From: Eutreptiella sp. 'Long Island Sound 2002'
Taxonomy: Eukaryota; Euglenozoa; Euglenophyceae; Eutreptiales; Eutreptiaceae
DNA length: 64,000 bases
Assembly: GCA_964036045.1 (NCBI GenBank)
Contig: OZ038379.1
Location: 69,904,719-69,968,718 of the forward strand
Direction: 5' to 3'
Positions 10,326 to 22,707 of this stretch are shown piece by piece. The notes beneath the pieces were generated by a model, which made no database searches, was not told the DNA's origin, and was given only the letters and a program-made list of their open reading frames with translations. How positions within the stretch are numbered: the first letter of the stretch is position 1; the number at the start of each line of letters is the position of its first letter. A program made the translations under genes and the position numbers.

Positions 10326-11087
10326 GTGGCGCACTTCAAAACTGGGGGGCCGGTATACGACGACGCCCTGTCCCGGCTGGGCGACACCCAGGGGCCCTTG
10401 CTCCTCATGCTCCCAACCGACCTTGCAGAGGCGCTGCGCCAGGAGCTGGACGGCTGCGAAGGGCTGCGAGTGGGCTGGGAGGCAGTCACGGACGGCACCC
10501 TACTGGCCCTCCTCCACCGGGACGCCGCAAACAGGTGCCAATGGGATACGCTGGCGCCCCACCTCACCGGGCGCCACGTGTACATGGCAACCCCCCCCCC
10601 AGGGCACCCCCGCCCGGCCTGGGACGACCTCATCGCCGCCTTCCACGACCACGGGATTTTCCCCGACCACAGGAGGCGGGAGGTCCAGCGGGAGACGCTC
10701 GGCAGGGGCTACCGGCACCGCGTCCGCGCCCGCCTGCTGGAGATCCGGGACCCCGTCCGACAGAGGTGGGACGACCTCTGGCTCCGCCATCTCGACCCTT
10801 GGTCGCCGCCCTCCCACCTCCCACACACCTGCCAACTCTGCGGGGAATGCGACACGGTGTCCTTCGCAGCGCCCACAGGCGCCAACAGGTGCGCGCGGTG
10901 CGCCCAGGTGGCCGCGTGCCCCTGGCCCGAACCTCCCGCGGGCCCGCGCAGCCGCACGGAGGAGGAGGCCTTGCACCGGCGCATCGAGGGGGGACACGCC
11001 CCCTCACACGAACGCGCGGGCCCCGAGGGCGCTGCCCTTCTGTGGATCCACGTGCACCTGCGGAACCCCATATCCGTTGCGCACTAA
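10326..11087 (+). CDS. Unknown zinc-binding ORF of the GC-rich locus, cut by Element 1
   Basis: This 253-codon GC-rich frame has a helical N-terminal half and, near residues 174-200, a cluster of cysteines in CxxC pairs (CQLCGEC ... CARC), suggesting a zinc ribbon. It ends exactly where Element 1 inserted: the GCAC duplication lies at 11081-11084 and the stop at 11085 is made by LTR sequence. After the element the frame would continue at 38075 for nine codons and end in TGA near 38102. It may belong to the LINE or to a second element; the family is not recognised. Confidence 0.45.
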   Translation: MAHFKTGGPVYDDALSRLGDTQGPLLLMLPTDLAEALRQELDGCEGLRVGWEAVTDGTLLALLHRDAANRCQWDTLAPHLTGRHVYMATPPPGHPRPAWDDLIAAFHDHGIFPDHRRREVQRETLGRGYRHRVRARLLEIRDPVRQRWDDLWLRHLDPWSPPSHLPHTCQLCGECDTVSFAAPTGANRCARCAQVAACPWPEPPAGPRSRTEEEALHRRIEGGHAPSHERAGPEGAALLWIHVHLRNPISVAH

Positions 11088-13523
11088 AGAAGGTCTCTAC
11101 CAGGATCGGCCCCTGCTGTACCCCTTCCACCATTTCCTGTCACTCCTATGGTCTTGCTTCTCACCAGGTTCTGCATGATCTTGCCCTATCCTGCACAATT
11201 TCCCACAAAAAATAGTAAAATATGGCTTCTTCACACAAACCCTGATCCCTTGCAATAACCAACTCCCAAGTACAATAGCTCCAATCCAAATCCACACTGA
11301 GGGCTTCCAAGGATGTTCGAGGTCCCGCGTTGACACTCAACAACTCCTTTCAACACGCCGGTCGTCTCACGGTGCACACCGAGACACGGGCGTTGGGCAT
11401 GTACAGAGAATTGCACCAAAATCAATAAAGAAGCCCTGAAATTGGCATATGAACACAATTCAAGCAACATTGGTGAAAGATGGAAACGTACACAATCACA
11501 GCCATAGACCCCTCATTCCCTCGACTCAGGACCTTCCCTTGACTTGCCAACATGATGCCCTGAACCCAGTCAAATAGGATGGCTAAATGCCATGTGTCAA
11601 AAGTCACTACACAAACCCCAAAAATGTGTTCCCTCCCAAGCCTCTAAATCCTAGCCCAATAGGGGAGGTGGTGTGTCATGGCCTAGAGTGGCACTCAGGA
11701 CCATGCCCTACCCTGACATGACTTTGGTTGGACTTGGAGTCGATTGCGCTTGGAGAAATGCCCCATGCAGATGACCTCACAACATAGCAAAATTAGGCAA
11801 ATCACACCATAGTGCCCAAACATCAATTATATACTCAAAAATGCATACGGCAAGTATTCAAATGCTCCATGCATGTGTCGAACCCGAAAGTAATATACAT
11901 GGGTGATATAGACCAAAGATGCATGCCCAAGAATATCCCAACATTGGCTCCCAAACCCCTCCGAATATACACATGCCATGCTTCACAAGTCAACTCACGA
12001 ATTTGAGACCTAATTTTGTGAGGCCTCGTGTGCCACGCCAAAGTGACCACATGATCTGGCATATGGTGAGGTTCAACACTGAATCATATGCCAACATATA
12101 AGCAACATACCATAGTTCACGGATCTCTAGGCACTTTACTGTTAGCCGACCATTTGACCACATAAAATACAAAAATGAGCATAAAATGAGGTCAAAAACA
12201 TGCAAATATTGCCAAATTCAAAGTAATCACAATAGTATATAACTTCGCTCACCCATGGTATCAACATATGGTTCAAAACACAATTGCTTGGGACCATTTG
12301 CCAACAATCCCCCCACTTGAATCCCCACATGGACGCATGGGGACACCTTCAAACCTCCTCACGACACGCACCATGAAAATGGGAAAATTGATAGTGGCGC
12401 TTGTGGGTCGCTCCGTAAGCCTTCCCACATGCACTATATGTGCGGTAGACTTTGTCTAGCGCTATGAAGCTCATCATTGGGACATGGGCGAAGCCCTTGC
12501 CACGTATGACTCCACATATCTTCCTACAAACGGATATATATACAATGGGCGTGAGCATAACGAAGCACATACCATGCATATAACACATACCCTCAAAAAG
12601 TGGATCCCACCATGGTATGCCATGCCCCTCGATGGACATAACTTCACGTTAAAAATACGTAGGAACCCCAGGAAAGTTTCTATGCAACACCAACACTCAT
12701 GCGATACACTCAAAAGTTGCATTAAAATATTCGGTTGCATGGTCCAACAGTTATATATCACTTTCTACCCTCTTGACCATTATCCCTTGCTACACCGGGC
12801 ATGTGTACACATCAAAGGCGTTTGACGCTTTCTAAATTAAGTTGAGACCAAGCCAATTCCAGCCCATATCTCAAAACTGAAATTCCTCGCCGTGAGCTGG
12901 AGATATGATTGTTCAAAGTGGCCTCACGAATCAATTTTGTTTCGCCTATATCTCCAAGAAAAATGAAGGAGGCAACAAAAGGAGGGTTGATTCATGATCG
13001 GGGAAAAATGTAGGACCACTCGAAATGCATCATATCAAGTGCGGCGACCTCGAAGTCGAAAATCCGATTCTGAATGTCTGAAAAAATCGGATTAATTTTG
13101 CGAGTGTATAACATGAAAATTGCGGAAGCAACGAACCCTTTTCTGATGAAATCTGACCCTTCATCGGGATTTCCGCCAAAGTATCTGGAAATAACAGTTA
13201 ACCAATCGGTTACCGCAAAATCGCGAGCCAACTGACAGTCGCCGATACATTGACAATCAGAATGGATACCTCAAAAATTACGGAAACAATATGATAAAAA
13301 AACCCTGTTGATTCCAGATATTTTGATATATAAATCTCAGCCGGCGGCGCCTTGGTATTGAATATGGCTGCTCATAGCTGCAATGGCCAAGCCTATCACA
13401 CTATCACATCAGGTTAGGTCAGGTGGATGGGAGAGTATGATATCAGCCAATGGCGGCTTGCCGGCACATAGATACACACCCCAAATGACCCAAAGATGGC
13501 CACGGGGGTCCGAACCGGCTTCA
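11085..13523 (-). repeat. 3' LTR of Element 1
   Basis: This 2439-bp copy starts TAAAGAAGG after the GCAC duplication and ends GGCTTCA next to a polypurine tract. It aligns over its full length with the LTR of element A and with the split copy at 24855-38070, with many scattered substitutions and small indels. On the element strand it begins TG but ends TA instead of the usual CA. Confidence 0.85.
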
Positions 13524-13917
13524 CCCCCCTTCTCAGAGCGTTGTATCCGCTCGGAAGTCATTGAAGAGAGGATGGGAGGACTTAAATGGGCTCCAACCCC
13601 CCCCCCCCATGTCCCAAGGACACATGGAGGCCCCACATACGGCGTAGGCGTCCCCCATGCCCCAAGGGAGGGGTGAGGACACTCAAAAACGGTGCCCTCC
13701 GCCATATCCGGTCTCCTCTTGATCTACAACATGGACCAAGGGGATCAAAGATAGAAAAACGTTGTCGGTCGACCTAAAGACGTATACCACAATGAAATAC
13801 ATATGTGGAGATCGAGTGAAGGGGGTATATGGCCAATCAAGGCCCAAAAACCCCCGGATGAACGCCCTCACCCATCCCCCAAGCACAAAGACAAACATAA
13901 ATGCCAAGAGGGATCCA
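13524..13917 (-). other. Polypurine tract and 3' untranslated region of Element 1
   Basis: On the minus strand GAGAAGGGGGG (13524-13534) lies directly before the LTR start and is the expected plus-strand primer for reverse transcription. The rest, up to the pol stop at 13918, shows no convincing reading frame and has a C-run near 13598-13610. Confidence 0.7.
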
Positions 13918-14825
13918 TTACGGTGCTGTAGCAGCCACCAAATGGACCAACACGTCCTTGACATCCAAGGAAATGTTCTCCCTCCTTAGATACTCCATCC
14001 AGACCGTGGTATACCTCGGCACGAAACTGCTCGGAGGTTCCCACGAATCTCTAGATGCGGCAAATCCCTTCCACCGGACTTTATAAAGCCTCCCCCCCGG
14101 CGTCCCCGGGTCTGGCTTGTCCGTCAGGATCATCTCGGCGGTGAAGTCGTCGTCCTCACCCTCGTCATCCGAGTCCAGATCTTCGGCTGTGAACTCGAAG
14201 GTGACGGGACGTCCGCTGGGGTCTGGTGCTCGGGGACGAAACTGGGTATGGTCGCGGTCAAGGATCTTGTTATCCCCCACACGAACCGCATACACCTCCT
14301 GCCCGACCTTCCGCACGATTACCCCCAGCACATACCAAGACGCCTGCCGATGCCTGGACAGGACATCCTTGTGGTGCCGCTCCACCCACACGGTGTCTCT
14401 GAGAGCATTTTTTTGGACTTTTCCCTGCTTGAAATACTTGGCCCTCTTCTCATGCTCGTCTTGAAGTGCTTTGCACACCTTGGCCGCCGTGTCGTCCGCC
14501 TCAGTCATCATAGCACTCGCATCCCGGGCTACCTTGCCATGGTTTAACCACGGGCGAGTGCGTGACACTTGTTCCCGCAGGAACAGGTTACGATGGGGCG
14601 ACAGTCCAGCGGGCCCCGGTAGGTCGTGGTACGCCTGGAGTACTCTCCACAGCGAACTGTACCAATTCCGGCTCGGTTCGTCAATGTGCAGCTGGTGGAA
14701 CGTTTCGAACATCTGCCGCCCGGCCACCTCAGCCCGGCTATTCCACCGGCTGTGGTAAGCCACGGTCTTGGCGTGCCGAATCCCCATGTGCATGCACATC
14801 GTCTTGAACCACGTCCCCACAAATT
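13918..14825 (-). pseudogene. Element 1 integrase C-terminal half and chromodomain
   Basis: The 300-codon minus frame begins inside the integrase core (GTWFKTMCMH..., then RAEVAGRQ holding the catalytic Glu). It continues through a DNA-binding region with a VWVERHH...VLGVIVRKVGQ pattern and ends with a chromodomain: YKVRWKGF, DSWEPPSSF. In related chromoviruses this domain directs integration to marked chromatin. An acidic stretch (DSDDEGEDDD) precedes it. The upstream part of integrase is in another frame, so a frame change lies near 14825-14870. Confidence 0.82.
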
Positions 14826-15890
14826 GACTTCCCCGATGTTGCAGATGACAGCTGGGACATCAAAAATCGTCAGCCAATGCCTGATCATGGCATTAGCGAC
14901 GGTCTTGGCCTGCAAACCCACTCCATGCTTGTCGTTCTTGTCCTTCTTCTTGGACTTCTTGCCAGGGACCGCCACGATATACCCGCTGTGCCTATCCACC
15001 GCCAGGATGACACAGTCTTAGGTCTCTCCTTCCACGGTGACCTCAGGCATGGCGAATACATCCATGGCCACGGACCGCATAGGGGCCTGCGGTATAGCCG
15101 TGTACACCGGGTTGCCTGCCTCGGAGTGGTTGGGGCTCTGTGTGGCCCAACACACGGCGCAGTTGCTGCAGTACTTGTCCAGGATGGCGTAGTACCCCGG
15201 TGGGCATTTGAAGCGCCACTCCAGGTCCTGCTGCATCTTGTCCCGACCAGGATGCATGAGCTGGGCGTTATGCCAGTGGTCAATGAGCTCCTCCATTGGG
15301 TTCTCAGGGACCAATAGCTTGTCCTTGAGGAATAATTTGTCCCCATCCTCGGTCAAGCCCTCAGGCCATTCGTCGTCCGACGGGGCGCTCACGGCATTCC
15401 AGTGCCTTCTCCAGTGCTCGGATGCCGCATAGTCATCCGACCAGTCTTCTGTAAGCACCAACCTGACTAGCTCTACAGGGGCAGCCATCCATTGCTCGAG
15501 GATGTCCTCTCCAATAGCTTGGACTCGGGCGCCCCGGAACTTGGCCAGGTCTGTACAGTCTGCCATCACCACAAAGCACTTGACCCCCTCTTGCTCCATG
15601 GCCTTCTCCATCTCGATGATGCGCTTGGTCTCCTCGGTCTCCTTGGCGTCCCCATGGCTGGAGATGTCCATCCATGCCTTGCCTGCAGGGTAGGCCCATC
15701 GACTGAGGCAATCCGCCACAGTGTTGTCCTTTCCCGGGACGTATACGACGCTGAGGTCAAATTTGGCGAACGTCTCATGCCATCGGGCCCTCCTTGCCGC
15801 TGGTCCCGAGGGGGTGTCGACGTGCTCGTTGTGCCAGCTCTGTAAGGACTGATGGTCCGTGCAAACCACCACCGGTTGCAATCCGATGTG
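14826..15890 (-). pseudogene. Element 1 RNase H end and integrase N-terminal half
   Basis: The frame at 15018-15881 reads the end of RNase H (VVVCTDHQSLQSW, KDNTVADCLSRW). It then enters integrase with a zinc-binding HWHNAQLMHPG...CSNCAVC and the first catalytic Asp in AMDVFAMPEV. TAA at 15018-15020 is in frame and the same frame continues as DCVILAVDRHSGY. Where the second catalytic Asp is expected the sequence reads VICNIG, so this residue may be lost, though a frame change close by makes that uncertain. Confidence 0.75.
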
Positions 15891-17850
15891 GCTAGACCAC
15901 TTCCTGAGCGCACAAACAATGGCGTACGTCTCCTCCCCTCGCGGTCCAGGTTCGACGTTGGCCCTCGGCCAGGATCCGGCTCCAAAACACCACGGGTACG
16001 TGCGACCCGTCGTCTCGGACCTGCTCGAGGACTGCCCCTACAGCATAGTCCGAGGCGTCCGTCCGTAGCACGAATCCCTTGTCCGGGTCCACCAGGAATA
16101 GCCCCAGCTTCCCCAGGAGTCGCTCCTTCAGGCGGCTGAACGCATCTTCGGCCTCAGGGGTCCAGGCAAGCTTCTTCTTGCTCCCCTTCCGGCCATCCAA
16201 CTTCCCCACCTGCAGCATCTTGTGCAGCGGCCCCGATAGTTCTGCATACATCCGGACATAGCCCGAATAGTAATTGCAGAACCCCATGAAGGATCGGAGT
16301 TCACTGATGGTCTGGGGCTTCACCCAGTGGTGCAGGGACGCCAGCTTCCCAGGCATGGGACGGTGTTGCCCGTGACCAACCACGTGACCCGCGAACTCCA
16401 CTTCCTTCACGAAGATTGATGCTTTGGTGGGCTTGCACACCATGTTGTGCTTGTCCAGCTCGCTGAGCACTCGGCGCAGATCCTTCTCATGCGCTTCGAT
16501 GAGTTCGTCCTCAGTCATGTTTTCCGTGCCGGACCCGATGATGATGTCATCCACAAAGGGGTTGGCACAGTCCCGGACAGGACCGAGTAGGTCCTCCATC
16601 ATGCGCTGGAAAGCGGCGTTGCCATTCTTGCCGCCCATAGGCACCACTTTCCACTGCATGGGCCCCAGCGGCGTCGACATCGCTGTGCAGGGCCTGGAGT
16701 CCGGGTGTAGCGGCATCTGGTGATAGCCGTGTTTCAGGTCTAACACCGTGAATATTTGCTTTTTTTGTTGTTTGTGGAGGCTGGTGTTGATCAGAGGAAG
16801 CGAGTACGAGTCGTGCTCAGTTTGCTCGTTCAAACCTCTGTAATCCACCACCAACCTCCACTCGCCCTTCTCTTTCTAGGGCACGATGAAGGCTGGGCTG
16901 GCCGACTCACTGTCGGAGGGTTCGATCCAGCCCTGCTCAATAAACTCGGCCAACAACTTCTTCATGCCCTCGGCCCGATCGCCCTGAAGTTGGTACTCCC
17001 GATGACGATAGATCTTGGGGTTCGGCTTCAAATTGATCCTCGCTGTGCCAAATCTCCCACGATCTGGAGGGTTCTTGTTGGCGACGCCATCGAATAGCCG
17101 CGGATAGGCATTTATCAGCCTCTCCTTCAGCTCGGCGACCTTCAGGTTCTCCTTGGCCTCTTCAGCCGCTTGCTTCGGTATCGATACAACCGACCGCACT
17201 GCGGTATAGGCCTCTTCCGGGTCCAAGTCCAACTTCTCCTCGTCCGATATGCCGTCCTCATCGTCGTGGGGCATGCTTCCCACCGATAATCTTCGGAAAT
17301 TTGCGGCATCGGCCGAGTTCTTGTCGCTACCGGCCCCCATTCTTGGAAAATCCCACGTCTGCGGGTCCGACCCAACAGAACCATCATATTGGTCCGCGAT
17401 GTGATCCATGACCCTCTCCACGAACTCATCCTTCTCGTACTTGCCGGTGACCAACATCTTGTCATCCCACCAATGCGGAGATGTGACCATGGCCCGCCCC
17501 TTCTTGGCTGCCACACGGTCGTGCATCCCCATCAGCATGTAGTTGACGACGTGGCTGATCTCGGCGTGGGACAGGACGTCAATGCCATCCATTGGCTGAT
17601 CCGTCCCTTCCTTGGGCTCAAACATGACCCGCATGGGAACCGCCTCAACCCTACGGATGAATGCTTCATCACCCATGGGCTGGGCTTGCTCCCCATCCAC
17701 CAGGAAAGCCTTGGTACCCCACGCTTGACCCGGGGAGGGCATTGATAAGCCCTTGGCGTCGATGAACAACTCCTCCTCTGGCCCGAATGACATCTCGTTC
17801 AGGGTGATGGAATCCAGCTGGACTTGAGACCTTCCAGCGGACATGGGGTG
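15891..17850 (-). pseudogene. Element 1 reverse transcriptase and RNase H start
   Basis: Two minus ORFs (16876-17844 and 15892-16854) share one frame and are separated only by TAG at 16876-16878, between FIVP and KEKGEWRLVVDYRGLN. RT motifs follow: FTVLDLKHGYHQ, VVPMG-KNGNAAFQRMM, and the catalytic FVDDIII. RNase H begins at VLRTDASDYAVGAVLEQ. A frame change near 15900-15910 separates this from the rest of RNase H. The N-terminal 260 residues are a conserved linker also seen in Element 2 (ends AFLVDG near its start). Confidence 0.83.
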
Positions 17851-18983
17851 GATCCTATGCCGGTTATGACCAGGATCCCCTTCGCCCTATCCGCGACGAT
17901 CTTCTCCACCGTATGTCTGGTATTTTCCAGGGAGCCATGCCAATACATAGGCCCCCACTCCTTCAAACCCAAATGCCTGTGCCAGGCTGAGTCTCCTCGA
18001 TGCCAATGCCTCCTACAGTTCCTCAAAAGTGGGGCATCCCGGGAAGCAAAGACGTCCGTCTGGGGCGCTTCGGCTCCCAGCGTCTGGATCATCCTGGCAT
18101 ACACCTGCGGCGCCATTCCATACTCCGTGAGCTGAACTCCGCGGTCTCCTCCGGACTTGGCACCCACAGCTTGCACCCCTTGGACGATCCGATCCTCTTC
18201 CTCAGCATTCCATTGGGATGATCCGCATGCATAGTCCGTGGACAGCCATGTAAGGCATTCATCATCCTCCCGGACCAGCGTTGCATGATGGGGAAGGGAT
18301 CCAATGGCGTTTCCCACCATGAAGTCATACCCCATGATCATATCCCAATCTGTAATGTCGGCCACATAGAAGTTCCCGGATAGAGTGCTTCTGTCCGCCA
18401 AATCAGGGCGCTTCAAGCGCTCATGCTCCCGGAATTCCATACTGATAGTGGCCTCATGGGTGCCACCACCCATAATCTCTGCATTGGCCACCTTCAGGCG
18501 TACCGGTCTACGGCTGGGCTGCAGGGATTCCTCCTTGAACAACCCTCTCCGGACCAGGCTTACCTGGGCACCCGTATCCACCAGAACATCCACCACCAAC
18601 TCCTCTTGTCCACACCGTACACGCACTTTCAAGTGCAACTGCCGCGTGTCACCCTGCAGTGTATGGACGACTCTCACGGCATGCAACTCTAGCACATCCG
18701 GGTGCATCAGGACTTCGAGGGTATGGTCACGGATGGTGTAGATCCTGGGCTGGTCCTGCCCGTCCACGGGGCTCTCCGTGGTCGCTCCTTCTTTCTTGCC
18801 ACGTCCCTTGCCCACATACACTTCCCTTGGTAGGGCGCTCCAGGGGTTGGGAGTGGCGAAACTCAGTGGTTTTGGCTCTTCTGGAGCCTTCTTCGGCACC
18901 TGATGTGCCTTCACTTTCTCTAGGATTCCGCTGATTTTCGGAGGAGAGACCTCCGAGGTCCACTTCCAGTGGGGGCTCCTCTA
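17799..18983 (-). pseudogene. Element 1 protease and degenerate methyltransferase-like domain
   Basis: The frame is in phase with gag and follows it after TAG 18981-18983. The retropepsin shows LVDTGAQVSLV (catalytic D-T-G) and a later MIMGYDFM. After it comes TDVFASRD, a segment aligned with Element 2's DAFANCMN, and RAKGILVIT aligned with TQAILVV. Where Elements 2 and 3 have NPPF this copy reads HGSL, so the presumed motif is lost. A frame change near 17850 leads into the RT linker. Protease identity is firm; the second domain is inferred by comparison. Confidence 0.75.
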
Positions 18984-20291
18984 GACGTGGCCTGCCGCAG
19001 CTCCCTCCTGCTGCGATGCGCCAGGACTTTGTCCACCACGTTGCTGGGCTTCCAGTTCCTCCAACGTCCTCAACACGTCCTCAGCAACCTCCTCGATTGA
19101 TCTCACGCGTCGGTCTGGCCCGGGTCCTCCACCATAGCCTTTTCCTCCGCCTTTCCCTTGGCCCTTTCCTTGGCCTTTTCCACCGTCTCCGCCCTTTGCC
19201 TTCCAATCGGCAATTCGTTGCTCCTTGGGCTTCTTGTCGGGTTGGGCGGCGAAGTAGGTCTTCTTGTCCTCCTCATATACCTTGCAATGCCGATGGTCAT
19301 GTGCATGGCTGTTCCCCCTGCCGTAGCAGACCCAGCAACTGTCGTGCTGTGATCTGTACTCGCGGAACGAGAGCGGCGGGTTCCCGATTCTCCGCGGTTC
19401 TCTGCGGTTCTTGGTCCTTGGGTCCAGGCGGTTCCACCTGGACCTGTCCTGCCCATGCTCCTTCATATTGTGCGCTACGAACGCGAAGAAGTGGGCTTCC
19501 TCATGATCTTCTTGGGTGGTCGCGGTCCAGAGATCTTGGCCGCTTCCACTCCCTTCCTCCGCGGTGCCAACCGTGTCCCCCTTGACCTCTCGGTGGTGGC
19601 GATCTTCTCGATGACCTCAATGTCCTTGGCCTTGTCGATCGTGCACGTGGGCCTCGTTCTTGGCGTTGAGCTTCAGCTCCACCGTGATGTACTTCACGAT
19701 CTCGTCCCGGCTCATGCGGGCGAAGATGACCTGCATCCTCAGCGGCTCTCCGCGCCTCCACTCCACGTTGTTGAGGCGCATCAGCCTTTGCCCCATGGTG
19801 TCGCCAAATGCCTCCACGTAGACGGCGTTCTTCAACCCCAACATTCGGCTGGGCTCGCCGAGGTTTCGCCGGAAAAACTCCATTATTCCGGCGTGGGTGT
19901 CCTCCGATGCCATGATCCGTATGGCCACGCGCTTGTTTGCTCTCTTCTTCTCCTCGTCCTCCACTCGCCTCTTCCAGTGGCCGGGGAGGACGTCCTTCAG
20001 CAGGTGTCGGATTTTGCTGGCCTCATTCCAGTGCTCCACCAGCTTGAGGCTTCTTCGGTACTTGCGGATGTACCGATTCCATTCCCGGACCCTCAATTCC
20101 CCGTGCTCCAGCGGCAGCGGAATGGACCACAAATCCTCCAACTTCTGGTTGGGGGCGTCCACTCGCTCTTCGTCCTCCAGCCACTGGAGGGAGGCCTGCT
20201 CCGTCTGGATCAATCCCTCGCGGATCTGATCCCTGAGCTCCTCCTTCAGGTCCTGCGCCAGCCTGTGTGGAAATGTCCGACATACCCACTA
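18981..20291 (-). pseudogene. Element 1 gag, capsid C-terminal half and zinc knuckle
   Basis: One minus frame runs from TAG 20289-20291 to TAG 18981-18983, broken by TGA 19617-19619. It carries the capsid-like helical block shared with element A, then CWVCYGRGNSHAHDHRHC, a zinc-knuckle-like C-x2-C...H...C, and a Gly/Lys-rich tail (GKGQGKGQGKGGGKG). The tail probably binds RNA. The protease frame follows in phase after the terminal UAG, whose 3' context is AGG AGC. Confidence 0.75.
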
Positions 20292-20996
20292 GTCCCTTGG
20301 CGCTCCCTTCATCTCGCCGGCGACCTCCTCGGCGAAGTCCTCCAGGTTGGATGGGTTGCCATCGTAGTAGGGGGTTTGTATTCCCCTGAGGTCGTCAATC
20401 CTGATGGCGTCTCCGACGTCCGCAGCCACCACTCCATTGAGACGGATACCATCTGTGCCCGGGGGGTGTGAGTACACTCCCCGTACATCCCTCTCCTCCA
20501 TGGAGTGCGGTCCAGTTGGGCCTGAACCCATGGGGTTTGGGATGCGGGAAGGACTTGCTCCACCGGCTGTCCATATCCCCGTAGTGGGGTCCTTCACCCA
20601 CAGGTGTCCGCCTGGATGGCCTCGACCATGTCCGTCGGCCCTTCCCATGGTTCGCCCCTGCATCGTCTGGATCGGGATCTCCTCTTCTGCATAAACTGCA
20701 TGGGCAGTCGTAGTGGTTGATGGATCCTGGGCAACATGGGACATCTGTACCGTCAGGCTCCTCGGGTCCGTTGTTGCGTGCTCTTCCCGCATGGACCCAG
20801 CCGGTGCCGTATGCTCCCCGAGCATTATGGATTCGCTGAACATGGGAACAAACGGCAGCGCGACCGGGTCAACACGCGGAGGCGCGTAAGGTGCCTCTGC
20901 AGGGCCGCCCATGGGTTTCTCCATGGTGTTCCTGAGGGTCTTAACCCGCTCCACCAGCTCTGCTGTTGCCGGACTTGTTGGGAGCTCCGGACCCGA
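20289..20996 (-). pseudogene. Element 1 gag, middle part
   Basis: The minus frame from about 20991 to 20289 reads a proline-rich, low-complexity region and ends in YYDGNPSNLEDFAEEV, typical of the start of a Gypsy capsid domain. The frame continues after a single TAG at 20289-20291. Upstream the frame is cut by Element T. Removing T plus one CCCGA copy joins it in phase to the gag N-terminus at 23906-24811. Confidence 0.72.
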
Positions 20997-21364
20997 TGTA
21001 AAAAAAAAGGGCATTTCATGCTATTTTAACTCATTTTTATACATGATGCCCATTCTTTACATTGCTTTTCATTTGTTTCCTTATAGCAGATTAAGCCAGG
21101 GTTCAGAAATCTGTTCCCGGCATTGGTCGCATTTGCTTATTGCTCACGTAATACAGAATAGGTAAAGCAATTGATTTCCTTCGTTTTGTATAATGAATTT
21201 TACATGTCCATTCATTATTTATTTAGACATGTATCAATGTAACTTTTAAATCACTTAGTTCGTGATTTCGAAATTTTGGACTTCGTGCCGTGCATACCAG
21301 ATGAAGGGATCTGAAGAGTGAAACCAAAGATTTTGCGAGAGCACTTTATAACGGTCCCATCACA
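20997..21364 (+). repeat. 5' LTR of Element T
   Basis: 368 bp, beginning TGTAAAAAAAAAGGGC and ending CCCATCACA. No TGG-type primer-binding site follows. Instead a 14-bp perfect palindrome, TTCTTGATCAAGAA, lies at 21374-21387. Confidence 0.82.
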
Positions 21365-21417
21365 ATTCAAAAGTTCTTGATCAAGAAGTTCAAGATCCGT
21401 CACGAATGTAGAGTGCT

Positions 21418-22707
21418 TTGAGTTCAAGTATACTGCCGGAGTTTTCAACGCAGCGCCGCAAGCCGCCTTGTCAAGAAACGTTCGTTGATGCAGAGGCCAG
21501 GAAGAAGTGGTATGATATCAACTTCCCTGAGAGTGATTCTGCTACGTGGGAATCAAGTTTGACTAAGGTGCAATGTGCGGTGCGGCAAATAGCAGTTCAA
21601 GACATGCGTGCGACTCGTGCTTTGCAACACTTCAGTGTGTCTGTGCTAAGTGACAAAGATCGTGAGCAGCTGTGGCATTTGACTTCCGGTGAAGACGAAG
21701 ATCACTGGCGTTGCTGTCAAAAGCAATGGCGTGCGGCAGAGCAAAAAGTGGAGGCGTCGCCGTGCGAAGATCGAAGCCACTACTGGCGAGCGAAGGAAGC
21801 TATGAGCGAAGCCTACACTAGGTATGTTCAACGTATAGCCGCAGTGGATGCTTTTCTAAGAGAGCAAGAAGCGCCGGAGGAACTGCAACTACCTGTCGTT
21901 CAAGTGCAGCGATGTGCGACTGTGTCAAGGCAGATACGCGTGATTGAGGCAGCCGCGCAGGTTGGCAACCAAACCCTCCAGCGGCTGCGGCGGGACACGA
22001 ACGCCAACGTCAAGACAGCTAACGATGTTCAAGTGCATGCGTTGGTGCGTGCAAGCGACAAGCGGCCACAAGGGCTTCAAGCGAGTGAGCCGCAGGAGTT
22101 CAACATGTTTTGGGACAACGGGTATTCGCCAGAGCGTGCTCAGTGGGTCTACAAACAATTTGGTAGACCAGTACCAAGAATGTGGCACTACTGCCAATTC
22201 TGCAAGCAATCGTTTTCGAATGCGGGGAAGTACGACAAGCATGTGTGTGAAGGGCGTGCGAAGTATCAGTCAGAGAAGTGCAAGTACGTGCCAGGGCATA
22301 CAAGTAAGGGGCCAGTGGATTACGAGACACACATCAAGATCCTCACGAGCCTTGGGTATGTGCCTGTGCAGTGACCTACGCGTGAGTACCAAGCTGAGAT
22401 TGATTCTGATGAAGAAACGCCTTTTGCGTTACGTGCTGAGACACACAGAGAGAACCCAGATATTGCCCAAGGCCAGCTCGACAAGTTGTTGGATGAAACA
22501 ATGCAAGCGTTGCAAGAGCTGCAATCTCAAGGGAAAAAAGGCTGTGCCAAGCAGCAGCAGGAGTCTGAGCGAACAAAGCGTCGGTATAGACCAAGTGGAA
22601 AGGGCAAGAACAAGTCAACGAAGCAAAAATCACATAATGAAGACGACGATGACAATGATTGTGGTAAAGCAAGCCGGATGAATGCAACAGACGACTTCGA
22701 AGACTGA
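21418..22707 (+). pseudogene. Element T single ORF with C2HC zinc finger (one TGA)
   Basis: The frame from ATG 21418 runs 318 codons to TGA 22372-22374. It continues in the same frame without another stop to 22707, giving about 429 codons. The first 240 residues are helical and Trp/Arg/Gln-rich. Near residue 260 lies CQFCKQSF...DKHVC (C-x2-C-x12-H-x-C), a single zinc finger. After the TGA comes an acidic then Lys-rich tail (KGKNKSTKQKS, DDDDND). There is no similarity I recognise to gag, pol or transposase. It could be a gag-like packaging protein or a DNA-binding protein. Base composition is AT-richer than Element 1 around it. Confidence 0.6.

Noticed and set aside
668-13523. Elements A and 1 LTR copies (668-3102 and 11085-13523) as a pair bounding the LINE
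   Set aside because: The primer-binding site lies to the left of 668 and the polypurine tract to the right of 13523, so both interiors point away from the LINE. The true partner of 11085-13523 is the split copy ending at 38070.
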